Below are positions 53,614-62,949 of a DNA stretch of 64,000 nt, piece by piece. The stretch's first letter is position 1. The number at the start of each line of letters is the position of its first letter. The position numbers and the translations under genes are program-made. The stretch is from the NCBI RefSeq assembly GCF_024169515.1, contig NZ_JAMKCQ010000001.1, positions 620,001 through 684,000 on the forward strand, in the 5' to 3' direction. The DNA comes from Erwinia aphidicola (GTDB lineage Bacteria > Pseudomonadota > Gammaproteobacteria > Enterobacterales > Enterobacteriaceae). The notes below the pieces were generated by a model. It had not been told where the DNA came from and did not search any database. It saw nothing but the letters and a program-made list of their open reading frames with translations.

Positions 53614-54774
53614 ATGAACTCCGAAAACCCTTTGCTTGCTCTGCGCGGTAAGATCAGCGCACTGGACGAACAACTGCTGTCGCTGCTGGCACAGCGCCGC
53701 GCGCTGGCGGTAGAAGTTGCCGAGGCCAAAATGGCCACGCACCGCCCGATCCGTGACATCGACCGCGAGCGCGATCTGCTCGAACATCTGATCACCCTGG
53801 GTAAAGGCCACAAGCTGGATGCGCATTACATCACGCGCCTGTTCCAGCAAATTATTGAAGACTCCGTTTTGACCCAGCAGGCGCTGCTGCAAAAACAGCT
53901 GAACAATACTAACCCGCATTCGGCACGCATCGCCTTCCTTGGGCCAAAAGGTTCATATTCTCACCTGGCGTCACGCCACTATGCCGCCCGCCATTTCGAC
54001 AGCTTTATTGAGAGCGGCTGCCTGAAGTTCCACGATATCTTTAATCAGGTCGAAACCGGCCAGGCAGATTACGCGGTGCTGCCGGTGGAGAATACCACCT
54101 CGGGTTCCATTACCGATGTGTATGACCTGCTGCAGCAGACCAGCCTGTCTATCGTGGGTGAAATTACTATCCCTATCGACCACTGCGTGCTGGTATCCGG
54201 CAATACCACGCTGCAGGAAATCGAAACGGTTTACAGTCATCCACAGCCTTTCCAGCAGTGCAGCCAGTTTGTTAACCGCTATCCGCACTGGAAAATTGAG
54301 TACACCGAAAGCACCGCAGCCGCGATGGAAAAAGTGGCCGCGATGAACTCACCCAAAGTCGCCGCTCTGGGCAGTGAAGCCGGTGGCGAGCTTTACAGCC
54401 TTCAGGTGCTGGAGCGTAATCTGGCCAACCAGCGTCAAAACATCACCCGGTTTATTGTGCTGGCGCGCAAGCCGATTGAAGTGTCGCTCCAGGTTCCAGC
54501 CAAAACCACGCTGATTATGGCCACTGGCCAGCAGGCGGGTGCGCTGGTTGAAGCCCTGCTGGTATTGCGCAAGCACAATCTGACCATGAGCAAGCTGGAG
54601 TCGCGCCCGATTAACGGCAACCCGTGGCAGGAGATGTTTTACATCGACTTCCAGGGCAACCTGCGCAATGACGACGTGCAGGAAGCACTGCGCGAGCTGG
54701 CCCCAATCACCCGCTCGCTGAAAGTGCTTGGCTGCTATCCGGGCGAGAACGTGGTCGCCGTCGACCCGCAGTAA
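53614..54774 (+). CDS. pheA: Bifunctional chorismate mutase/prephenate dehydratase PheA
   Basis: PheA converts chorismate to prephenate and then phenylpyruvate in phenylalanine synthesis. The 386-residue protein has a chorismate mutase domain (about 1-90; [29 protein letters not shown]), a prephenate dehydratase domain (about 105-285; [15 protein letters not shown], the catalytic-region [13 protein letters not shown]) and an ACT domain with the Phe-binding GALV ([11 protein letters not shown]) and ESRP motifs. It is convergent with tyrA, as in E. coli. Confidence 0.98.
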   Translation: MNSENPLLALRGKISALDEQLLSLLAQRRALAVEVAEAKMATHRPIRDIDRERDLLEHLITLGKGHKLDAHYITRLFQQIIEDSVLTQQALLQKQLNNTNPHSARIAFLGPKGSYSHLASRHYAARHFDSFIESGCLKFHDIFNQVETGQADYAVLPVENTTSGSITDVYDLLQQTSLSIVGEITIPIDHCVLVSGNTTLQEIETVYSHPQPFQQCSQFVNRYPHWKIEYTESTAAAMEKVAAMNSPKVAALGSEAGGELYSLQVLERNLANQRQNITRFIVLARKPIEVSLQVPAKTTLIMATGQQAGALVEALLVLRKHNLTMSKLESRPINGNPWQEMFYIDFQGNLRNDDVQEALRELAPITRSLKVLGCYPGENVVAVDPQ

Positions 54775-55092
54775 ACCGCCAGCCTCAGGCAGCGGCGGCT
54801 TTCAGTCAGCGCCAGCAGGTAACCGAATGCCTGCAACCCGTGCCGCTGCCGCATCGTATCCGCGTTTATATGGTGAATCCTGACCTGACAACCTGACGGT
54901 TGCGGTAAATATACCGGGCTGATGATGGCGCATGACGGGGCGCTGAACGCCGCGGTTGCTACGGTTAAGGGCTATAAGCAGGTATCAACGCTTAAACTCA
55001 CGGGACGACCGAAAAAGAGGGTCGTCCCCTACGGCATAGCCACGGTTAAACTAATGGGACGACCGGAAAAAAGGGTCGTCCCCACGGTTGGG
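54775..55092. other. Gap between convergent pheA and tyrA
   Basis: This 318-bp stretch has no gene. The left 220 bp carry only a weak GCCAGCC...GGCGGC-type pairing and no clear terminator. The right end holds a pair of REP-like palindromes (next entry), which are the only structure able to separate the two convergent transcripts. Confidence 0.6.
55002..55085. repeat. Two direct REP-like palindromes between pheA and tyrA
   Basis: Copy a at 55002-55032 is GGGACGACC-GAAAAAGA-GGGTCGTCCC followed by CTACGG. Copy b at 55056-55085 is GGGACGACC-GGAAAAAA-GGGTCGTCCC followed by CACGG. Both are preceded by an ACGGTTAAACT-like segment. They share the architecture of the tsx and proX repeats but have their own stem sequence. 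Confidence 0.85.
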
Positions 55093-56214
55093 CTACGCTC
55101 TGCTGTCGTTAGCCTGACGCAGCAGCGTGCGGCTTTCCGCCTGGAAGCGTTTAGCGTAGTCGCCAAACCAGTGTTCCACGCGGCGGAAGCTGTCAATAAA
55201 TGCCTGCTTATCGCCATGCTCCAGCAGCTTAATCGCCTCGCCAAAGCGCTGATAATATCGCTTAATCAGCGCCAGGTTGCTTTCCGACGACATAATGATG
55301 TCAGCGTAAAGCTGCGGGTCCTGCGCAAACAGCCGCCCGACCATCGCCAGCTCCAGGCGGTAAATCGGTGACGAGAGCGCCAGTAACTGCTCCAGCTGCA
55401 CGTTCTCTTCGGCCAGGTGCAGGCCATAAGCAAAGGTCGCAAAGTGGCGCAGCGCCTGAATAAACGCCATATTTTGATCGTGCTCCACCGCGCTGATGCG
55501 GTGCAGGCGTGCGCCCCAAACCTGAATCTGTTCGAGGAACCACTGGTAGGCTTCCGGCTGGCGGCCATCGCACCAGACCACAACCTGCTTAGCCAGGCTG
55601 CCGCTGTCCGGCCCAAACATCGGGTGCAAGCCCAATACCGGGCCAGAGTGTGCTGCCAGCATCGCCTGCAGCGGTTTATTCTTCACCGAAGCGAGATCAA
55701 CCAGAATGCAGTCCGGCGCCAGCGGCGGCAGTTCGCCAATCACCTGCTCGGTGAGGTGGATAGGCACGCTGATAATCACCATCCCGGCATTCGCCAGCAT
55801 CGCCGCAGCATTGTCCCAGTCCCCTTTGTCGAGGATCTGCACCTGGTAACCGGAGAGCGTGAGCATCTTTTCAAACAGCCGCCCCATCTGCCCTTTACCG
55901 CCGACGATCACCACCGGACGCAGCTCAGGACACAGGGTTTTAAAGCCCTTATCATTTTCACTGGTGTAGGATTCACGCATCACGCGGCGCAGCACATCTT
56001 CGATCAGGTCCGGCGGTACGCCAAGCTTTTCAGCCTCGGCGCGGCGCGAGGCCAGCATCGTGGCCTCACGTTCCGGGACATAAATCGGTAATCCGTAGCG
56101 GCTCTTCACCTCGCCCACTTCCGCTACCAGCTCCAGCCGTTTTGCCAGCAGGTCCAGCAGCGCTTTATCCACTTCGTCGATTTGATCGCGTAGCGCGGTC
56201 AGTTCAGCCACCAT
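55093..56214 (-). CDS. tyrA: Bifunctional chorismate mutase/prephenate dehydrogenase TyrA
   Basis: TyrA makes 4-hydroxyphenylpyruvate from chorismate in tyrosine synthesis. The 373-residue protein has an N-terminal chorismate mutase domain ([34 protein letters not shown]) and a dehydrogenase domain with a nucleotide-binding loop [28 protein letters not shown] and the conserved [25 protein letters not shown]. It starts 6 bp after the aroF stop and is co-transcribed with it. Confidence 0.98.
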   Translation of the reverse strand: MVAELTALRDQIDEVDKALLDLLAKRLELVAEVGEVKSRYGLPIYVPEREATMLASRRAEAEKLGVPPDLIEDVLRRVMRESYTSENDKGFKTLCPELRPVVIVGGKGQMGRLFEKMLTLSGYQVQILDKGDWDNAAAMLANAGMVIISVPIHLTEQVIGELPPLAPDCILVDLASVKNKPLQAMLAAHSGPVLGLHPMFGPDSGSLAKQVVVWCDGRQPEAYQWFLEQIQVWGARLHRISAVEHDQNMAFIQALRHFATFAYGLHLAEENVQLEQLLALSSPIYRLELAMVGRLFAQDPQLYADIIMSSESNLALIKRYYQRFGEAIKLLEHGDKQAFIDSFRRVEHWFGDYAKRFQAESRTLLRQANDSRA

Positions 56215-56220
56215 AACTCG

Positions 56221-57300
56221 TTAACCCTCTTGCGACAGACGCGCCGCCAGCACTCCGTTCAGATCCTGATGAATTTCACGCAGCAGGCTTTCGGTGGTTT
56301 CCCAGTTGATGCAGGCATCGGTGACGGAAACCCCGTAGCGCATATCACTGCGCGGCTGCTCGGAAGACTGATTGCCTTCGTGAATGTTACTTTCCAGCAT
56401 CAGGCCGATAATTGAGCGGTTGCCATCTTTGATCTGCGCAACCGCAGACTCGGCAACGCCCGACTGGCGACGGAAATCTTTATTAGAATTGCCATGACTG
56501 CAATCTATCATCAAGGCGGGGCGGAGTCCCGCCTGCTGCATCTCTTTTTCACACTGCGCCACGTCTTCCGGGCCGTAGTTAGGCTTTTTACCACCGCGCA
56601 GGATCACATGCCCGTCCGGGTTGCCCTGAGTCTGTAACAGGCACACCTGCCCTGCCTGATTGATACCGACAAAGCGGTGTGGCATGGCCGCAGCGCGCAT
56701 GGCGTTAATCGCGGTACCCAGGCTGCCGTCGGTGCCGTTTTTGAAGCCAACCGGCATTGACAGGCCAGAAGCCATTTCGCGGTGCGTCTGGGATTCAGTG
56801 GTACGGGCGCCAATCGCAGACCAACTGAACAGATCCCCCAGGTACTGTGGGCTGTTTGGATCCAGCGCTTCGGTTGCCAGCGGCAGGCCCATCTCCACCA
56901 GATTGAGCAGCAGCTGGCGCGCAATATGCAGGCCGGCTTCCATATCAAAAGTGTTATCCATATGAGGATCGTTGATCAGCCCTTTCCAGCCCACGGTGGT
57001 ACGTGGCTTTTCAAAGTAGACGCGCATCACGATGTACAGCTGATCGCCAACCTGATCCGCCAGCGCTTTCAGGTCACGCGCATAGGCGAGAGCCGCTTCG
57101 GTATCGTGAATGGAACACGGACCGCACACCACCAGCAGGCGATGATCTTTCCCGCTGATGATGTCAGAAATAGTCTGGCGTGAAGCGGCAATCTGCCCCT
57201 CCAGCACGCTATTCAGCGGGAACTGCTTTTTCAGTTCTTCCGGGGTAATCAGCACCTGTTCGTTGGCAATATGTACATTATTCAGCGCATCTTTTTGCAT
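56221..57300 (-). CDS. aroF: 3-deoxy-7-phosphoheptulonate synthase AroF (tyrosine-sensitive)
   Basis: AroF catalyses the first step of aromatic biosynthesis, joining phosphoenolpyruvate and erythrose 4-phosphate. The 359-residue protein has VVCGPCSIHD, YFEKPRTTVGWKGLINDPHMD, LPLATEALDPNSPQYLGDLFSW and DCSHGNSNKDFRRQ. Its N-terminus MQKDALNNVHI is that of the Tyr-sensitive isozyme. Position with tyrA and upstream TyrR boxes confirms it. The ATG at 57300 has AGGA 8 bp upstream. Confidence 0.97.
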   Translation of the reverse strand: MQKDALNNVHIANEQVLITPEELKKQFPLNSVLEGQIAASRQTISDIISGKDHRLLVVCGPCSIHDTEAALAYARDLKALADQVGDQLYIVMRVYFEKPRTTVGWKGLINDPHMDNTFDMEAGLHIARQLLLNLVEMGLPLATEALDPNSPQYLGDLFSWSAIGARTTESQTHREMASGLSMPVGFKNGTDGSLGTAINAMRAAAMPHRFVGINQAGQVCLLQTQGNPDGHVILRGGKKPNYGPEDVAQCEKEMQQAGLRPALMIDCSHGNSNKDFRRQSGVAESAVAQIKDGNRSIIGLMLESNIHEGNQSSEQPRSDMRYGVSVTDACINWETTESLLREIHQDLNGVLAARLSQEG

Positions 57301-57354
57301 GATCGTCATCCTGGCAATTCGTTAATAGGGATCCTCAGCGAGGTTGAAATCAAC

Positions 57355-57372
57355 TGTACCAGAATGCGTACA
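57355..57372 (-). promoter_or_regulatory. TyrR box (promoter-proximal) of aroF-tyrA
   Basis: TGTACCAGAATGCGTACA fits the TyrR consensus TGTAAA-N6-TTTACA moderately. It is one of three such sites before aroF. Confidence 0.55.
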
Positions 57373-57388
57373 TAACACAACAGCCATA

Positions 57389-57406
57389 TGTACACAATTA
57401 TTACCA
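57389..57406 (-). promoter_or_regulatory. Second TyrR box of aroF-tyrA
   Basis: TGTACACAATTATTACCA fits the left half of the consensus well and the right half weakly. Its centre is 34 bp from the proximal box. Confidence 0.5.
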
Positions 57407-57487
57407 CCTTTATTAAAAACACCCTAAAATCACCCACTTTAACTATATAAAACAATGACTTGAATAACGCAAATCATGAAAGCGGAA

Positions 57488-57505
57488 TGTACATATAAGT
57501 TTACA
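57488..57505 (-). promoter_or_regulatory. Strong TyrR box of aroF-tyrA (distal)
   Basis: TGTACATATAAGTTTACA matches TGTAAA-N6-TTTACA with one mismatch. A distal strong box plus proximal weaker boxes is the E. coli aroF arrangement, used for repression by TyrR with tyrosine. Confidence 0.75.
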
Positions 57506-57605
57506 TTGCAGCATCAGCATTGAAAAATACCAATTATTTCCGTTACCTGCGCGACCCTCAGGATCTATACTCAGCCTCACTCAGGGAAAAGAACAGGAGC
57601 CGAGC

Positions 57606-58121
57606 GTGAATTTAGTCATTCGCCCCTTTGCAGAGCACGATGCAGCCGCTTTTGCGAGTGCGGTTAATCACTCTCTGGATACGCTGATCCCATGGATGGC
57701 GTGGGCACATGAGGATTATCGGGAGGAAGAGGCCCGTCAGTGGTTCCGCTATACCCATCTGCAACGTCAACAGGGCACTGCGGACGAGCTGGGCCTGTTT
57801 GCAGAAGATGGTCGCCTGCTGGGCGGCGCGGGGATACGCTATCCGGCTGGCGCGGAGAGCCCGGCGGCGCTCGGCTACTGGGTGCGCAGCAGCGAACAGC
57901 GTAAGGGAATTGCCCGCAGCGCCGTAAAATGGCTGGTTGAACGGGCGTTCTCCCAGCCGGATATCGACGTCATTGAGATCCTTGCCGCTGAAACCAATCT
58001 TGCCAGCCGTGCTGTCGCGGTAAGTGCCGGCGCGGAATTAGTCGCTGTGCGTTACGGGCTAATCGTGCTGAACAGCGGCCCGGTCAATACCGCCATCTAC
58101 CACCTTCGCCGCCCGCATTAG
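57606..58121 (+). CDS. GNAT family N-acetyltransferase (RimL-like)
   Basis: The 171-residue protein begins MNLVIRPFAEHDAAAF and has the RimL-type layout: a WMAWAHEDY segment, a GAGIRY strand, LGYWVRSSEQRKGIARSAVKWLVERAF with the acetyl-CoA loop Q/R-x-x-G-I-A, and a late NLASRAVAVSAGAELV helix. Similar enzymes acetylate ribosomal proteins, amino acids or antibiotics; the substrate here is unknown. Its 3' end overlaps the convergent acetyltransferase gene by 63 bp. It has a GGAG ribosome-binding site. Confidence 0.88.
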   Translation: MNLVIRPFAEHDAAAFASAVNHSLDTLIPWMAWAHEDYREEEARQWFRYTHLQRQQGTADELGLFAEDGRLLGGAGIRYPAGAESPAALGYWVRSSEQRKGIARSAVKWLVERAFSQPDIDVIEILAAETNLASRAVAVSAGAELVAVRYGLIVLNSGPVNTAIYHLRRPH

Positions 58122-58814
58122 CGCGCTGAGCGATTGTCGCTGCTGCCCCTGCGCATCGATGTTCTGCGGGGACAGCCAGTCAGTCAGCACCTTGTCGATC
58201 GCTGGCCATTCGCCATCAATAATGGAAAACCAGTCGGAGTCACGCGTACGCCCTTTACGTGCCATCATCTGGCGGAAAGTGCCCTCCCAGGTGAACCCTA
58301 AGCGTAGCGCCGCGTTGCGTGATGGCAGATTCAGCGCATCACACTTCCACTCACAGCGGCGATAGCCGAGGTCAAAAGTGTGCTTAATCATCAGCCACAG
58401 GGCTTCAGTGCCAATCACCGTGCGCTTCATAAATGGCGACCAGGTGACACCCCCGATCTCCAGCGATCCATTAACCGGGTCGATGCGCATATAGGAAACC
58501 AGTCCTACCGGAATTTCGCGCTGCGTACAGAAGATGGTAAAGGTGACAAAGGTTTTCTCCGCGGCGCGCTGCTCGAGCCAGATATGAAAATCAGCCAGGG
58601 TTTCCGGGCGTTCCTCCGTTAAATAGGTCCAGTCGCGGCCATCGGGAGCCGAAGCATAAGCGGCATAAAGGCCAGCCGCATCGCGGGCGGCATCAAGCGG
58701 TTCCAGGCGGCAAAAGCGGCCGGTTAGCGCCTGTGGAGCGGGAATAGCAACGGGCTGCCAGTCCGGCAGTGCTGCGCCAATGGGCTGTCCAAACTGATTG
58801 ATACGCTGTGTCAC
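58059..58814 (-). CDS. GNAT family N-acetyltransferase (RimJ/RimL-like, large)
   Basis: The 251-residue protein starts at a GTG (58814) with AAGGAG 7 bp upstream, giving VTQRINQFGQPIGAALPDW. Motifs include LTGRFCRLEPLDAARDAAGLY, SLEIGGVTWSPFMKRTVIGTEALWLMIKHTFDLGYRRCEWKCDALNLPSRNAALRLGFTWEGTFR and FSIIDGEWP, typical of a RimL-type family common in proteobacteria. The frame runs 27 codons further upstream without a good start. The last 21 codons overlap the opposing acetyltransferase gene. The substrate is unknown. Confidence 0.88.
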   Translation of the reverse strand: MTQRINQFGQPIGAALPDWQPVAIPAPQALTGRFCRLEPLDAARDAAGLYAAYASAPDGRDWTYLTEERPETLADFHIWLEQRAAEKTFVTFTIFCTQREIPVGLVSYMRIDPVNGSLEIGGVTWSPFMKRTVIGTEALWLMIKHTFDLGYRRCEWKCDALNLPSRNAALRLGFTWEGTFRQMMARKGRTRDSDWFSIIDGEWPAIDKVLTDWLSPQNIDAQGQQRQSLSALMRAAKVVDGGIDRAAVQHD

Positions 58815-58922
58815 ATCTCTCTCCTTGCGTGCGGTAGACACCCAGCATACGAATAACCTGCGGTGCTTGCCAGCGTGAAACCGTTGCAGTAGCATCCTTT
58901 TTTACCTGCACAGGAAACGACA

Positions 58923-59612
58923 ATGACCTACCTTCGTTTAGCTCTGGTTGGCGACTACCGTCCCGATGCCGTTGCGCATCAGGCCATCCCCCTGGCCATT
59001 TCCCTGGCTGCGCAAGCCCTTAATCTCGACGTTACCCCACAATGGCTACCCACTGAAACCCTGACCGACCGCAGCATGTTGCAGGATTTTGATGCCATCT
59101 GGCTGGTGCCGGGCAGCCCGTATCACAGCGATGATGCCGCGTTTATGACGATTACTTATGCGCGAGAGAACAACGTGCCGTTTCTCGGTTCCTGCGCCGG
59201 ATTTCAGTACGCTATCGTGGAATATGCTCGCAATGTGATGGGCTGGACCGATGCCGGCCATGCCGAAACGGCCAGCGGGGGTCGACTGGTTATTGCGCCG
59301 CTGAGCTGTTCGCTGGTCGAGAAAAACGGGGATATTTTGATTAAGCCCGACACGCTGCTGGCGCGGGCCTATGGCAAATCTGAGATAACAGAGGGCTATC
59401 ACTGTAATTTTGGCGTGAACCCGGATTTTGTTGTCGAGCTGAGCGGCTACCCACTACGCCTCAGCGCGCACGATCGCGATGGCGATGTGCGCGCGATGGA
59501 GCTCCCGGGGCATAAGTTTTTCGCCGCCACGCTGTTCCAGTCCGAGCGCGCCGCGCTGCGCCATGAGCTGTCACCACTGCTGGTTGAGCTGCTGCGCGCA
59601 GCAAGCCAGTAA
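58923..59612 (+). CDS. Stand-alone class I glutamine-amidotransferase-like protein
   Basis: The 229-residue product resembles the C-terminal glutaminase half of CTP synthase without the synthetase half. It has the nucleophile elbow FLGSCAGFQYAIVEYARNVMG (Cys about residue 95), an upstream WLVPGSPYHSDD oxyanion-type loop and a candidate catalytic His in EGYHCNFGVNPDF. Such proteins are annotated as CTP-synthase-related; their partner and substrate are unknown. It may be an amidohydrolase or a glutaminase for a separate synthetase. It is flanked by a divergent acetyltransferase and a convergent transporter. Confidence 0.8.
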   Translation: MTYLRLALVGDYRPDAVAHQAIPLAISLAAQALNLDVTPQWLPTETLTDRSMLQDFDAIWLVPGSPYHSDDAAFMTITYARENNVPFLGSCAGFQYAIVEYARNVMGWTDAGHAETASGGRLVIAPLSCSLVEKNGDILIKPDTLLARAYGKSEITEGYHCNFGVNPDFVVELSGYPLRLSAHDRDGDVRAMELPGHKFFAATLFQSERAALRHELSPLLVELLRAASQ

Positions 59613-59617
59613 TCAAT

Positions 59618-59643
59618 TGAGGCGGGCGCGGGTCCCGCCTCAG
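59618..59643. terminator. Hairpin between the amidotransferase and EamA genes
   Basis: TGAGGCGGG ... CCCGCCTCA is a strong symmetric stem between convergent genes, without a T-run on either side. Confidence 0.45.
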
Positions 59644-59644
59644 A

Positions 59645-60577
59645 TTATCCGCCGACGTTGAGCGGCGTGATCCCCCGCCGACTGCGCCGTTCAAAATAGA
59701 GAGAGATCGCTCCCCCGCTGACCACCAGCCCCGCGCCAATCATTGTTGCCGACTGCGGTAATGTGTCCCAGAACAGATAGCCGATAAACACCGACCAGAG
59801 TAGCGTGGTGTAATCAAAGGGTGCCAGCAGCGAGGCATCGGCATATTTCAGGCTCAGCGTTAGCAGGATCTGCGTTATCCCGCCTAATAGTCCGCAGCCC
59901 AGCAGCAACATCAGCTGCCTGCCGTTGGGCAGTGACCAGCCAAAACCCAGGGTCAACAGCGAGGTCAGCGTGGTGGTAATGGCGAACCAGAAGGCAATTG
60001 CGCCAGGTTTTTCAATGCCGTTGAGGTAGCGGATCTGAATCGAGGCGCCGGCGATGCACACCGCCGCCAGCAGCGCCAGGATCATGCCCAGCGTAGACAG
60101 CCAGCTCAGCGTGCTGAATGCCCCTTCTCTTGCAAAGAACAGCTGCCCGGACATCATCACGATGATCCCGGCAAACCCGGCAATGACCGCGACCCAGCGA
60201 TGAGACTTCACCTTCTCACGCAGGAAGAGTGCCGCCATGACCACCGTGATTAGCGGCGCGGCATAATTGATCGCGGTGACCTCAGTCAGCGAGATATACA
60301 GCAGTGCCAGATAGCTGAAATACAACCCCCCTGTACCGGCCAGCCCGCGCAGGAAGTGTCCTTTAACATTGCGCGTACGGATACCGTCAAGGATATTGCC
60401 CTGGCACCACAGCCAGATAAACAGCGGGATAAGCGCCACTGAAGAGCGAAAGAAGATCACCTCTCCAACCGGGATAGCGCCGTCTAATCCTTTCACGCAG
60501 GCCATCATCAGCGTAGAGGTCAGGGCACCGCCGATTTTCATCGACACGCCGGTTGAAGGGCTGGGCGTAAAACGCAT
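59645..60577 (-). CDS. EamA-family (DMT superfamily) transporter
   Basis: The 310-residue protein has about ten hydrophobic helices in two EamA repeats, for example GEVIFFRSSVALIPLFIWLW, AINYAAPLITVVMAALFLREKVKSHRWVAVIAGFAGIIVMM and, in the second half, YADASLLAPFDYTTLLWSVFIGYLFWDTLP with the characteristic Pro near the end. It is probably a drug/metabolite exporter; the substrate cannot be told. I chose the ATG at 60577 (MRFTPSPST), which has an AGGA upstream at long spacing; the frame extends to 60619. Confidence 0.85.
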   Translation of the reverse strand: MRFTPSPSTGVSMKIGGALTSTLMMACVKGLDGAIPVGEVIFFRSSVALIPLFIWLWCQGNILDGIRTRNVKGHFLRGLAGTGGLYFSYLALLYISLTEVTAINYAAPLITVVMAALFLREKVKSHRWVAVIAGFAGIIVMMSGQLFFAREGAFSTLSWLSTLGMILALLAAVCIAGASIQIRYLNGIEKPGAIAFWFAITTTLTSLLTLGFGWSLPNGRQLMLLLGCGLLGGITQILLTLSLKYADASLLAPFDYTTLLWSVFIGYLFWDTLPQSATMIGAGLVVSGGAISLYFERRSRRGITPLNVGG

Positions 60578-60733
60578 AGCGAATATCGTTCCTGCAAAGG
60601 ATAGGGTTCTATCAAACATACGCGCTAATTTTTACATATCCGGTTAAATATCAGCAGGGAACGGCTTTTTATTTCGTTTCGGCGGGCGCGACAGGCAGAA
60701 AATTTCGCGGGGATATTAGAGGAATTTTGCGGA

Positions 60734-60767
60734 TAAAAAAAGGGCCAGCCCGCAGGCCAGCCCTTTG
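60734..60767 (-). terminator. Rho-independent terminator of the rpsP-rplS operon
   Basis: On the minus strand AAAGGGC ... GCCCTTT with a short inner stem GCC-TGCG-GGC is followed by TTTTATCC, 15 bp after the rplS stop. Confidence 0.85.
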
Positions 60768-60781
60768 TTTGCTATTAACTA

Positions 60782-61962
<1,181 letters not shown>

Positions 61963-61997
61963 ACTTTGCGCCGGAGTATTACCGTTTTGTTCGGAGC

Positions 61998-62546
61998 TCA
62001 AAAACCAGGATCCCAATCTACTTTGATGGTGCGAGTAGTGAGATCGACATTCTTGATAACCTGTTCATCGAGGAACGGAATTAACCGCTCCTGCGCACCA
62101 AATGCATCCTTCAGGTTAGCCTTGACGACGAGAACGTCGTTTGAACCGGTTTCCATCATATCGATGACTTTACCCAGCTCGTATCCTTCAGTGGTGACTA
62201 CCTGGCAGCCCATCAGGTCTTTCCAGTAATAGTCGCCGCTTTCCAGTTCCGGCAGTTGCTCTGAATCCACGACAATTTCGCAATTGGTCAGCAGACCCGC
62301 AGCATCACGATCGTCAATGCCTTTGACTTTGATGATCATGTCCTGATTGTGGCGCTTCCAGCCTTCCAGCTCGACAAGCTGCCATTGACCCGCACGTTGG
62401 ATAAACCACGGCTGATAGTCAAAAATGCTTTCAGCGTCTTCGGTGGAGGAAAACACTTTGAGCCAACCACGAATACCGTAGGCCGAGCCCATCTTCCCCA
62501 GAATTAACGGGTTAGCGGGAGGCTGGGCGGTGAGTTGCTTGCTCAT
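61998..62546 (-). CDS. rimM: Ribosome maturation factor RimM
   Basis: RimM assists late assembly of the 30S head and binds S19. The 182-residue protein has the N-terminal barrel ([23 protein letters not shown]) and the PRC-barrel with [37 protein letters not shown]. It ends IKVDWDPGF exactly as in E. coli. The ATG at 62546 (MSKQLTAQ) is preceded by GGTGG. Confidence 0.98.
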   Translation of the reverse strand: MSKQLTAQPPANPLILGKMGSAYGIRGWLKVFSSTEDAESIFDYQPWFIQRAGQWQLVELEGWKRHNQDMIIKVKGIDDRDAAGLLTNCEIVVDSEQLPELESGDYYWKDLMGCQVVTTEGYELGKVIDMMETGSNDVLVVKANLKDAFGAQERLIPFLDEQVIKNVDLTTRTIKVDWDPGF

Positions 62547-62564
62547 GTTGACCACCGTGACAGA

Positions 62565-62813
62565 TTAAGCTGCTTTCTTAGCTTGTTTGATCAGCGCGTT
62601 AACGCGATCAGACAGAGTAGCGCCCTGGCCAACCCAGTGCTCAATGCGGTCCAGATCCAGACGCAGTGGCTCAGCCTGACCTGAAGCGATCGGGTTGAAG
62701 AAGCCAACGCGCTCGATGAAGCGACCGTTGCGAGCATTACGGCTGTCGGTTACGACTACCTGATAAAACGGACGCTTTTTAGCGCCGTGACGTGCCAAAC
62801 GAATTGTTACCAT
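62565..62813 (-). CDS. rpsP: 30S ribosomal protein S16
   Basis: The 82-residue S16 starts [41 protein letters not shown], the family signature, and has its usual length. It opens the rpsP-rimM-trmD-rplS operon, and GAGGAT lies upstream of the ATG. Confidence 0.98.
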   Translation of the reverse strand: MVTIRLARHGAKKRPFYQVVVTDSRNARNGRFIERVGFFNPIASGQAEPLRLDLDRIEHWVGQGATLSDRVNALIKQAKKAA

Positions 62814-62838
62814 AACATCCTCTTTAGTTAATAAAACA

Positions 62839-62871
62839 ACCGGGCCCCATTGAGGGAACGGGGCCCGGGTG
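62839..62871 (-). terminator. Hairpin terminator between ffh and rpsP
   Basis: On the minus strand CCGGGCCCCG TTCCCTCAA TGGGGCCCGG is followed by TTGTTTTATT. It can end the ffh transcript or attenuate read-through into rpsP. Confidence 0.7.
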
Positions 62872-62949
62872 CAATATAAAAAGCCCGAAAATTTTACTCA
62901 TTTTGGCGCAAAAAGCAATCTAATTCGCCTGAGCCATTTTCCAGCTTGC

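Noticed and set aside
54922..55371. 149-residue frame spanning the pheA-tyrA gap on the plus strand
   Set aside because: It runs through the palindromic repeats and antisense to tyrA; the residues show no protein-like pattern.
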